Below, piece after piece: positions 7,411-14,491 of a stretch of 14,491 bases of DNA. A program made the position numbers and the translations under genes. The first letter of the stretch is position 1. Every line of letters starts with the position of its first letter. Below the pieces are notes generated by a model. The model had not been told where the DNA came from, did not search any database, and saw only the letters and a list, made by a program, of their open reading frames with translations. The stretch lies in assembly GCA_047975005.1 (NCBI GenBank), contig JBKECW010000002.1, forward strand, positions 1 to 14,491. Reading direction: 5' to 3'. Source of the stretch: JBKEAJ01 sp047975005. GTDB lineage: Bacteria > Bacteroidota > Bacteroidia > Bacteroidales > Prolixibacteraceae.

Positions 7411-7499
7411 TGAGATAGATGAGGCGAGTCATGAGACAAGTCTCGCGCAAAAGGGTGATTTTAAAAGAAAGGAAGCATTGAGTTTAGACAAACAAAACA

Positions 7500-7532
7500 G
7501 ATGTAGGGGCAGATCAGCGTGCCTGTCAGGAT
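7500..7532. repeat. Possible degenerate interspersed hairpin repeat
   Basis: The string GATGTAGGGGCAGATCAGCG followed by TGCCTGTC resembles, from memory, a dispersed intergenic repeat of the form TAGGGGCAGA...TCTGCCC found in many bacterial genomes. This copy is imperfect as a hairpin. It stands immediately before another repeat-like hairpin. Confidence 0.3.
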
Positions 7533-7538
7533 GTTAAA

Positions 7539-7590
7539 AATCTCCTCCTGCTAAGGAGGAGATTCCGAAAGGTTGGGAGGTGGATGCTTA
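7539..7590. repeat. Hairpin-led intergenic repeat (CTCCTCCT...AGGAGGAG)
   Basis: An 11-bp perfect stem (7539-7549 with 7554-7564) closes a 4-nt loop, followed by CCGAAAGGTTGGGAGGTGG (7565-7583). From memory, this combination of a CCTCC/GGAGG hairpin and a trailing GGTTGGGAGGTGG resembles dispersed intergenic repeats in Bacteroidota genomes. The hairpin could also act as a transcription barrier after metX, but no T run follows. Confidence 0.45.
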
Positions 7591-7770
7591 TGCTTGCAAG
7601 CCATAATTAATTCAGCCCGTAGTGCCGCCTCGGGGATATATGTAACAAGAAAATATGCTCCCTGAAAGGGTAGAACATAAAGCATGGATAGGGCTGTTAG
7701 TCTAGTACCCAATATTTAGGCTCTTATCTAAATATATTGTGTTTGATTTTTTTTCCTTGGCAATCTTTGG

Positions 7771-7778
7771 TAACTTTG
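7771..7778 (+). promoter_or_regulatory. Probable -7 box for slyD
   Basis: TAACTTTG matches TAnnTTTG exactly and would give a leader of about 65 nt. The TTG motifs upstream (7743-7745 and 7757-7759) are 25 and 11 nt away rather than 19-21, so the -33 box is uncertain. Confidence 0.45.
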
Positions 7779-7849
7779 TCGGAATTTGAATTCAAAGATG
7801 TTGGTTATTAGGCTGATGTCAATGTATAAATACTAAAATCATTAAAAAA

Positions 7850-8374
7850 ATGAGCATAGCAAGAAACAAAATGGTAACACTCTCTTACACACTCAAAAAT
7901 GGCAGTGCTGGCGGAGACCTTATAGAAAGTACTAATGATCAAACTCCTTTGCAGTTTATATACGGAAGTGGTAGAATGTTGGAGCAGTTTGAAAATAAAC
8001 TGGAAGGCCTGACCTCGGGCGATAATTTTGAATTTGTGTTGACTCCTGCTGAGGGCTATGGAGACAGGCATGAAACTCGAGTTGTAGAGATTCCTTGTGA
8101 AGTCTTTATGGAGGATGGCAAGATTAATACAGACCTTGTTTATGTAGGAAACTTTGTGCCTATGATGACGCAAGACGGACAGCAGATGACAGGGAAAGTG
8201 CTTGAAGTGGGCGAAAAAGAGGTTATAATGGATTTTAACCATCCGCTTTCGGGGCTGAACCTGCATTTTAGCGGAAGTGTTCTCGAAGTAAGAGACGCAA
8301 CAGATGAAGAACTTGTAGCACTGACACACGAGGGCGGATGTAGCAGCGGAAGTTGCGATGGCTGCAGCTGCTAA
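7850..8374 (+). CDS. slyD: SlyD-like FKBP-type peptidyl-prolyl isomerase
   Basis: Catalyses cis-trans isomerisation of peptidyl-proline bonds and acts as a folding chaperone in the cytoplasm; no signal peptide is present. The 174 residues show the SlyD plan: an FKBP half (KMVTLSYTLKN at 7-17, PLQFIYGSGRMLEQFE at 33-48, TPAEGYGDR at 65-73), an inserted IF chaperone domain (about 74-128) and the returning FKBP strand (DFNHPLSGLNLHFSGSVLEV, 128-147). The tail EGGCSSGSCDGCSC has four cysteines (164, 169, 172, 174) and, with H160, resembles the metal-binding tail of SlyD that binds nickel. The tail is shorter than in enterobacteria and lacks their His-rich run. It has its own likely promoter and a hairpin after the stop, so is probably transcribed alone. 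Confidence 0.95.
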   Translation: MSIARNKMVTLSYTLKNGSAGGDLIESTNDQTPLQFIYGSGRMLEQFENKLEGLTSGDNFEFVLTPAEGYGDRHETRVVEIPCEVFMEDGKINTDLVYVGNFVPMMTQDGQQMTGKVLEVGEKEVIMDFNHPLSGLNLHFSGSVLEVRDATDEELVALTHEGGCSSGSCDGCSC

Positions 8375-8393
8375 CTGAATGATAAAACAATTT

Positions 8394-8430
8394 GGCTGCT
8401 AACCTATAAGAGGAGGTTTGCAGCCTTAAT
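8394..8430 (+). terminator. Hairpin terminator after slyD
   Basis: Arms 8394-8405 and 8414-8425 pair over 11 of 12 positions (GGCTGC with GCAGCC and AACCT with AGGTT around one T-T mismatch), with an 8-nt loop. The hairpin starts 19 nt after the slyD stop. The downstream T-rich part is weak (TTAATGTTATTTT). Confidence 0.6.
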
Positions 8431-8680
8431 GTTATTTTGCCTATATTGCTTAGTTTGTGATGATTGAAGGTGGTAAAAAAAATTAACCACAGTATGATTC
8501 CTTTTGTTTAATTATGCGTGTATGTCTCGGCTAGAGCAGAAACCCCTTTTGCAACTGAGAGATTGCTATAATATAACAGTCAACACACACACAATTAAAT
8601 AAGTCGTTTTATCTCTTTTTTTTAGATTTCTTGAAAATATTTACAAGAACTGAGGAGCGCATTCTTTTTGTGCTTTCTCT
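8426..8680. other. Gene-free stretch with simple-sequence tracts
   Basis: No gene is supported. It contains an A8 run near 8475, a short (CA)5 tract at 8584-8593 and a T8 run near 8615. A small GTGGT...ACCAC inverted repeat lies near 8469-8490 but is too weak to call. Confidence 0.55.
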
Positions 8681-8854
8681 TTTGTTGTTGGGGGCAGGTG
8701 GGAAAATCCCAATACTTACTTTGTCTCAGCAATAGATGAAATTGACGATGCCTGCTTTGAGGGCGTGGCGTCGGTAGGCATTTGCGGAGCAACTTCCACG
8801 CTACAATGGCTGATGGAAGACGCAATATTGTATGCCGAGAGACGCAATTCTTAA
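8681..8854 (+). pseudogene. ispH: 3' fragment of ispH (HMBPP reductase)
   Basis: From 8702 the frame reads ENPNTYFVSAIDEIDDACFE, then GVASVGICGATSTLQWLMED and ends with TAA at 8852-8854. This matches the C-terminal end of Bacteroidota 4-hydroxy-3-methylbut-2-enyl diphosphate reductase, whose last conserved block is VGICGATSTPxWLME. The codons just before (FVVGGR at about 8681-8698) could be the preceding FVGGKKSSN block, which implies an internal loss of about a dozen residues including the SSN motif. A stop at 8651-8653 and no start codon rule out an intact gene; about 230 of the usual 290 residues and the first two iron-sulfur cysteines are absent. It is best read as debris of a partial duplication or deletion; a working copy should exist elsewhere because the pathway is essential. 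Confidence 0.75.
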
Positions 8855-8979
8855 TCCTGATATTTAAATGAGTAGTGCTGTGAAAAATCTTTTTTTTTGC
8901 GACTAATATTAGGTGTTAAGGCAGGATATACGAGAAATAGGCTTATTATCTTTTTTTTTCAAAAAAAACATTGCTTTTT

Positions 8980-9009
8980 TTTGTATTTATTGAAATAGTA
9001 TTAACTTTG
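8980..9009 (+). promoter_or_regulatory. Promoter ahead of the CA-repeat region
   Basis: TTTG (8980-8983) at the end of a T-run, an 18-nt spacer and TAACTTTG (9002-9009) nearly match the Bacteroidota consensus (the spacer is one short of 19). The predicted start is near 9016. The flanking DNA holds T9, A8 and T8 homopolymer runs (8886-8983), which could vary in length and alter spacing. Confidence 0.5.
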
Positions 9010-9031
9010 ACGCAACTTATAGTATGAAGGA

Positions 9032-9715
<684 letters not shown>

Positions 9716-9719
<4 letters not shown>

Positions 9720-10039
9720 GTGCACAAGTGCTTGAAAATCAAATTAAAAACATCTTTCTTCGGTTAGAAGGTATTTCTAGAGGGGGAGAGTCGGTCTGCT
9801 CTATAATGCTTAGATGCAGATTACAGTCGAATAATATCTCGGGTTCTCAATTAGGAGTGCAGGATGTACTCTGTAATCGTACTTGTGATATTGCGGGGAT
9901 TCGACTACCAAAGCTCTCCTTCCTAGTTGCCAATGCGGTGTTATTCATGCAGCCATTGCTGACAGCGCTTGGAGCCACACATGCTGTTGCTTATTCATTG
10001 TTCAAAAAATGTGGGATGTTCACTAATGTTGAATTGTAA
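9716..10039 (+). CDS. Hypothetical 107-residue open frame
   Basis: ATG at 9716 overlaps the TGA of the preceding frame. The N-terminal MSAQVLENQIKNIFLRLEG looks like a plausible amphipathic helix; a hydrophobic stretch (LSFLVANAVLFMQPLLTAL) lies near residues 70-90. No family, signal peptide or ribosome site is recognised, and a terminator lies just upstream with no clear promoter after it. It could be a chance frame. The stop is 13 nt before the ATG of the next gene. Confidence 0.22.
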
Positions 10040-10052
10040 TTTATTAAAAAAT

Positions 10053-10304
10053 ATGAAACAGTTTTTACTCTTATTGACATTGTTGATTGCATTTTTTGCA
10101 ATGTCTTTCCAAAAGGCGAGGGCACAATACGGATATGAGGCAAGTAATCCGCACGCGCTAACCATGTCTGATGTGGACATGATGGGGAATATGATTATTA
10201 AGTGCAAAAGTAGTTATACAAGCATTACTATACCTGCTGCAATAAATGGTGTCACTGTTAAGATTATTGGGCATGCACCTTTTGTATATCTAGGGGGTCA
10301 TTAG
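10053..10304 (+). pseudogene. Truncated secreted BspA-like (leucine-rich repeat) protein
   Basis: An 83-residue frame with a clear signal peptide (MKQFLLLLTLLIAFFAMSFQ then KARA) cleaved before Q25, as in many exported Bacteroidota proteins. The mature part has one segment, SITIPAAINGVTVKIIGHAPF, that resembles a BspA-type leucine-rich repeat unit (ITIP...V..IG..AF), then stops after VYLGGH. BspA proteins carry many such units, so this looks like a 5' remnant; the other two frames after the stop do not continue the repeat. It has the same signal-peptide style as the giant gene that begins 66 nt later, suggesting a damaged relative at the same locus. A genuine tiny secreted protein cannot be excluded. 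Confidence 0.6.
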
Positions 10305-10325
10305 CTATGTATTGGGAGTTGCTTT

Positions 10326-10357
10326 TTTGTTTGTAGTTGAGATTGAAATTATGTTTA
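10326..10357 (+). promoter_or_regulatory. Possible promoter of the giant surface-protein gene
   Basis: TTTG (10326-10329), a 20-nt spacer and TATGTTTA (10350-10357) match the consensus with one change (final A for G). The transcript would start only about 8 nt before the ATG, which is short. Confidence 0.35.
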
Positions 10358-10370
10358 AATAGTAAACAAT

Positions 10371-13300
10371 ATGAATAATTTTTTAGATAAGGTATTGGTT
10401 GTCGCTTTTTTGATTTTGATGCTAGGTTCTGCCCATGCACAGGATTATGGGAATAGTCCCAATCTCGTTAAGTTTACAACCCGTAATGACGACGGGATGT
10501 ATGTAACCGGCGATACGATTATTTTTGAGGCAGAGTTCAGCGACTGGTTGGGAATAGACGTAGATTTGAAGGTGCGCCTCAACACCGGTGATACGGTAAC
10601 TTTTAATTATAATCCTAAAAAAGCTGCCGACTTTATCGATCCTGATTGGGGAGATAAAGGTAAGAACAATGCTGTCGGATATCCGGCAAATTTGTGGCAG
10701 GGTAATGGTATTTATGATGTTCTTGAACTTGAAGGTAAGGGCGGTTTTACCGAGAATAAAGGTAAATTTGTTATTGCTGGAGGATTTTACTACTATGAGG
10801 AGACTCAAAATGATAATTTTGTGGTTACAGACAAGGATGGTAAGTTGCTGCAAGGTTTTGGACATGGCGCATTATTCAACGGTCAAGAGGCAGGTGCGGG
10901 AGTGCCACCAAATGCACTTACATATGCATGGGTTTATCCGCAACCTACGGTTTCCCCGACAGGGTTTATAGGTGAGGTGCGAGATGTTTTAGAAACCAAC
11001 GATGGCGGTCTACTTGTTGGAGGAGGTTTTGTAAACTACGGCGGGAATGAGAACTATGACTTTCTTGTTAAGTTTAAATACGATCGCAACACTGCTAAGT
11101 TTGTTATAGATACCGACTTTATGGATAATCTTACTCGGAATGATGCTGTAGCAGGTATTGTGTGTAGTCATAATGTATTCCCGGGTATTCCTTCATATGT
11201 TTTAGGCACCGGTAAACCTGAAGATGGTATTGTGCAAGACGATGATGGCTCCATATATTTATCAGGTGGCTTTAATTATGTGGGTGGATATCAGCGATAT
11301 AGTGTGGCAAAACTGAACCCTGATGGTACTGTAGATCAGACTTTCAACTCAGGTGATGATTTGGGGAGTAAAATAGGAGCTAATCGTAATGGGACTTGTA
11401 TAGCCCTTGATCCAGAAATGCCGGATGTCATTTGGTGGGGAAATGCGAATACTTACTCAAGCCCCGAATATGGTCGTTCAGGAGTATTTCCATTATATAA
11501 GACAACCGGTAAGCCGGCAGTAGATAGAGATAATGACGACGATAAGGATGAGATGGACTTTGCTCCCGGTCCGGCAGGAGGAGTTTTCGGTATAACTGTT
11601 CTTCCTGCAAAAGGAACTTTGGATGCCTTGGGAAACATCAGTCCCGGGGGATTACTATTGACTGGACGAGGAAGTCCTAATGCACATGCCGGATATGCTA
11701 CGCCTACAGGAGGAGTTGGAGCTAGTAATGACTGGGGATGGGGGGCTGGATATTCTGTAAACTATGCAGGTATCAATGCTATTCAAAGAGATCTTACTCC
11801 AACTCCGGTTAGTGATTTCTCTTTTGGGGGGCTGACATCTTTTGGTAGTACATATTTATGTTACACATTTGTTTTTGATGGTGTTGCTTTTCTTAAGGGG
11901 AAAATGTTTTTAGGGTCGCACTATATACTTTACGACCTTCTTATTGCCAATGCCGGTGGTCTACCAGCATTCCAAGCTAGTGATAACTACTTTGAGGGAG
12001 GGGTAATTGTGTTAAACTATGATGGTACTTTCAATACTGCATTTAATAGAATGATCGCTAACCTTGATGAGAATGATGCGTTGTATAATACTAGTCGTCC
12101 CGATGGAGACTTTAGGGCTGACGGATTTGGAGGATATAACTCTTCCGGTATTGGTAGTATAATGCAGGATGTCGTCACTATCAAGACTACTTCCGATGAT
12201 AAACTTATTATAGGCGGTAATTTTGGTTCTATAATGGAAAATACTGATGATCCATATGGTGGGGCTCAACCTATATTGGGAACCAATGGTCTTCCTGTTT
12301 ATGGGAATCAGGATCCTGATGATCAGTATGTTGTGCGTATTTCTTTCAACCGAGGTGTAGGAACGTATATTGTCAGTAGTGATGACCTTGTTCCACTGCT
12401 TGAGGTCGTAGAAGTTATATCATCTACAGGGGGAGGTGCTTTTGGTGATCCTATGGGAGACATGTCGCTACCTACGGATTCGTCGTTGATATTTGAGAAC
12501 AATCACTTCATTTCAGTAAACATGCCTATCAGTACAGATGCTGACGGGTTCAAGACAAAGTGGGAGTTGGAGTCAGGTAAGATGACAGTAACTCTTCCAA
12601 CAGTATCGGGTTCGGGAAGTTATAATTTTGTTGTGGATTGGGGAGATAGAAGCGATCCTTTAATTCCTGAGTTGGAAAGATATAGTGGCACTAATCCTAC
12701 TGCTTCTCATGCCTACAGCACTGTAGGCCCACATATCATTACTGTATACAGTGATGTTGCTGATGCAGCCGGTTATTCTACAGGAGAAGGTTTCCCAAGA
12801 ATAAGATTTAAGGATAAAAATGAATTGAGAATTAAAGAAGTGGTACAATGGGGTAATATCAAGTGGAAATCATTTGCAGAGGCTTTCTCGGAGTGTGCAA
12901 ATATGAATATTACTGCAACTGATAAACCTCATCTGAAACTGGTTACTGATATGAGCTACATGTTTTCTGATGCATCATCGCTTAATGCGTATTTAAGTGA
13001 GTGGGATGTAGATAGTGTAGTAAACATGAGTTATATGTTTTTACGTGCAACATCATTTAATAATGGAGATGTGGGCAATAATGTAAGCAGGTCTTTGGAT
13101 TGGAATGTAAGTTCTAAACTTACTAATATTGCTTCTATGTTCAACTCAGCTGAGGCGTTCAATCAGGATGTAAGTGCGTGGAATGTAAGTGGAGTGACAA
13201 ATATGAGTTATATGTTTTCCGGTGCAACACTTTTTAATAATGGAGATGCAGGTAATAACGAAAGTAAAGCATTGAGTTGGAATGGAAATACATCCAATGT

Positions 13301-14491
13301 TACTAATATGCAAGAAATGTTTGGAGCAGCTAGTTCATTTAATCAAGATATCTCAACTTGGAATGTCGGTAATGTTACTAGTATGGACAGTATGTTTGCT
13401 AGTGCAATTGCTTTCGACCAAGATTTGGGTGATTGGGACATTAAATCCTTAGAACAGGCTCAAGGGATGTTCAAAGGGGCTAAATTGTCTATCGCCAACT
13501 ATGATTCTTTGTTGATAGGTTGGAATGATCAGGTAGAAAATGGATTAAATAATAGGGCTGTTAAATTTCATGGTGGTTTTAGCCAGTTTTGTGAAGGAGA
13601 AAACGCGCGTATTAACCTTATACTTAAAGGTTGGGGTGATGGAGCTTTGGGAGGAGACCCTTCTGATCATACAGATCCTACTACAGGAATTATAGATGGC
13701 GGTCCGGCAAGTCCTGATGATTCGTTAAAGTTTACTAACTCAGTTATAGATATTTGTATTGGAGAAGATACAGTACCGAGTCTGACTAGCAGTCAGGATG
13801 GTTATTTCTATTTGTTGTATAATAAAGCAGATGGTTCTGTGCTTGGAGACACTGTTTGGGGAACCGGTAATGCAATTGATTTTACCAATTTGAGTCCTAC
13901 AGACACTTCAACTTATTATGTGATAGCCGGTAATCCGGAAGTTTTGGGTTCATCTTGTTATACTGTACGCCTTGTTGATGAGCTAACCATTAATGTTGTT
14001 CCGCTAAGTAATGCCGGTACAATAGTAGCTAGTCAAACAGAAGTCTGTATTGATGGCTCGTCGGTATTAACTGTCAGCGGACATGTAGGAGCTGTAACAT
14101 GGCAATCAGCCTCAGATGCTGCTTTCACAAATATAATCAATGCTGATTTAGGGAGTGGTGTAAGCTATACAGTTCCGACATCAGTAGCAGGAACTGTTTA
14201 TTATAGATTAAAATCAGTGAATGGAGTTTGTGGAGAGGTGTACAGTAATATAATAGGTGTGACGGTATATCCTATAAGTGTAGGAGGTGATTTGTATCCC
14301 GGCAGAGTAACAATGGATAAAGACACTACAATAACAACTTGTTCGGGAAGTTCTGCATACTTGCGACTAGAGAATGAGGTAGGCGATGTTGTAAGATGGG
14401 AGAGCAGTACGGATAATTTTGTTACTATATCTGATGCTGTTCATATTTCTAATACAAATACATTCCATGAAACAGGATTATTGACAGAGAC
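10371..14491 (+). CDS. Giant secreted multidomain surface protein (BspA/DUF285, PKD-like and Ig-like), 3' end missing
   Basis: The frame is open for 1373 codons and leaves the window. Residues 1-23 are a signal peptide with cleavage AHA before Q24. Residues about 30-700 hold delta-60-like, propeller-type repeats (LLVGGGFVNYGG near 215; IYLSGGFNYVGG and KLNPDGTVDQTFN near 295-326; LNYDGTFNTAFN near 547; KLIIGGNFGS near 610). A PKD-like domain (YNFVVDWGDRSDP ... ASHAYSTVGPHIITVY) lies at about 740-795. Residues 857-1040 carry seven BspA/DUF285 units of the type NMSYMFSGATxFNQDxSxWNV. From about 1118, Ig-like repeats follow (CIGEDTVPSL, VCIDGSSVLTVSG, WQSASDAAF, TCSGSSAYLRL). Such proteins are usually exported by the type IX system and tethered at the cell surface by a C-terminal domain, here unseen. 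Role in adhesion is inferred. The ATG is chosen for the signal peptide. Confidence 0.93.
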   Translation, partial: MNNFLDKVLVVAFLILMLGSAHAQDYGNSPNLVKFTTRNDDGMYVTGDTIIFEAEFSDWLGIDVDLKVRLNTGDTVTFNYNPKKAADFIDPDWGDKGKNNAVGYPANLWQGNGIYDVLELEGKGGFTENKGKFVIAGGFYYYEETQNDNFVVTDKDGKLLQGFGHGALFNGQEAGAGVPPNALTYAWVYPQPTVSPTGFIGEVRDVLETNDGGLLVGGGFVNYGGNENYDFLVKFKYDRNTAKFVIDTDFMDNLTRNDAVAGIVCSHNVFPGIPSYVLGTGKPEDGIVQDDDGSIYLSGGFNYVGGYQRYSVAKLNPDGTVDQTFNSGDDLGSKIGANRNGTCIALDPEMPDVIWWGNANTYSSPEYGRSGVFPLYKTTGKPAVDRDNDDDKDEMDFAPGPAGGVFGITVLPAKGTLDALGNISPGGLLLTGRGSPNAHAGYATPTGGVGASNDWGWGAGYSVNYAGINAIQRDLTPTPVSDFSFGGLTSFGSTYLCYTFVFDGVAFLKGKMFLGSHYILYDLLIANAGGLPAFQASDNYFEGGVIVLNYDGTFNTAFNRMIANLDENDALYNTSRPDGDFRADGFGGYNSSGIGSIMQDVVTIKTTSDDKLIIGGNFGSIMENTDDPYGGAQPILGTNGLPVYGNQDPDDQYVVRISFNRGVGTYIVSSDDLVPLLEVVEVISSTGGGAFGDPMGDMSLPTDSSLIFENNHFISVNMPISTDADGFKTKWELESGKMTVTLPTVSGSGSYNFVVDWGDRSDPLIPELERYSGTNPTASHAYSTVGPHIITVYSDVADAAGYSTGEGFPRIRFKDKNELRIKEVVQWGNIKWKSFAEAFSECANMNITATDKPHLKLVTDMSYMFSDASSLNAYLSEWDVDSVVNMSYMFLRATSFNNGDVGNNVSRSLDWNVSSKLTNIASMFNSAEAFNQDVSAWNVSGVTNMSYMFSGATLFNNGDAGNNESKALSWNGNTSNVTNMQEMFGAASSFNQDISTWNVGNVTSMDSMFASAIAFDQDLGDWDIKSLEQAQGMFKGAKLSIANYDSLLIGWNDQVENGLNNRAVKFHGGFSQFCEGENARINLILKGWGDGALGGDPSDHTDPTTGIIDGGPASPDDSLKFTNSVIDICIGEDTVPSLTSSQDGYFYLLYNKADGSVLGDTVWGTGNAIDFTNLSPTDTSTYYVIAGNPEVLGSSCYTVRLVDELTINVVPLSNAGTIVASQTEVCIDGSSVLTVSGHVGAVTWQSASDAAFTNIINADLGSGVSYTVPTSVAGTVYYRLKSVNGVCGEVYSNIIGVTVYPISVGGDLYPGRVTMDKDTTITTCSGSSAYLRLENEVGDVVRWESSTDNFVTISDAVHISNTNTFHETGLLTE
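13023..13262 (+). repeat. 177-nt in-frame duplication within the DUF285 region
   Basis: The block with ATGAGTTATATGTTT (13026 and 13203) and TTTAATAATGGAGATG (13056 and 13233) occurs twice at exactly 177 nt, or 59 codons. It encodes NMSYMF..AT.FNNGD.GNN.S twice and inserts extra residues between standard units. The near-identical DNA suggests a recent tandem duplication inside the repeat array. Confidence 0.75.

Larger units (their letters stand above)
7411..7849. other. Intergenic region between metX and slyD, carrying repeat-like elements
   Basis: No gene is seen. A weak 5-bp stem (GCGAG 7424-7428 with CTCGC 7442-7446) follows metX but lacks a T run. Two repeat-like elements lie at about 7500-7590 (listed separately). 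The final 80 bases form the AT-rich promoter and leader of slyD. Confidence 0.6.

Noticed and set aside
7424..7446. Terminator directly after metX
   Set aside because: Only a 5-bp stem with a 13-nt loop and no T run follows; too weak to call.
8622..8825. 67-residue minus-strand open frame over the ispH fragment
   Set aside because: It is a shadow of the plus-strand ispH 3' end, whose conserved block is unmistakable.

Overview
The window looks like a chromosomal segment from a Bacteroidota species, probably in the order Bacteroidales; genus cannot be settled from it. The reasons are several promoters of the Bacteroidota type (TTG, about 20 nt, then TAnnTTTG), almost no Shine-Dalgarno sequences, a Bacteroidota-type integrase lacking the usual box I arginine, a short D-3-phosphoglycerate dehydrogenase, and very large secreted proteins whose signal peptides leave glutamine as first mature residue.

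Layout. (1) 1-1400: a tyrosine integrase gene running off the left edge, split by one TAA codon, beside a tRNA-Lys(TTT) gene with its own promoter and terminator. This is the usual arrangement at the end of an integrated element. (2) 1400-3442: a YccF membrane protein and, converging on it across a shared 16-bp hairpin, serA on the minus strand. (3) 3443-7410: divergent from serA, a methionine operon: a diverged aspartokinase with two ACT domains, metY and metX. Its promoter is well formed and its leader could encode a 23-residue peptide ending in a methionine-rich run. (4) 7411-8425: intergenic repeats, then a SlyD-type FKBP isomerase with its own promoter and terminator. (5) 8426-10370: a gene-poor, unstable-looking stretch holding a 3' fragment of ispH, homopolymer runs, a (CA)24 microsatellite, a chain of RNA-type hairpins between a promoter and a terminator, two open frames of unknown meaning and a truncated 83-residue secreted protein. 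(6) 10371-14491: the first 1373 codons of a giant secreted surface protein (delta-60-like, PKD-like, BspA/DUF285 and Ig-like segments) that continues past the right edge.

How the genes fit together. In the usual pathway aspartokinase feeds homoserine synthesis, MetX acetylates homoserine, and MetY adds sulfide to give homocysteine. SerA opens the serine/cysteine/one-carbon branch that also feeds methionine, so the divergent 326-bp region between serA and the operon is a plausible shared control point. The aspartokinase has lost several hallmark active-site residues, so whether it is an enzyme or a sensor is open.

The most interesting candidates are the Met-rich leader peptide ahead of the methionine operon, the (CA)24 tract that would fuse two reading frames on gain of one unit, and the possible structured RNA around 9016-9680. 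All three are inferences from sequence pattern alone.
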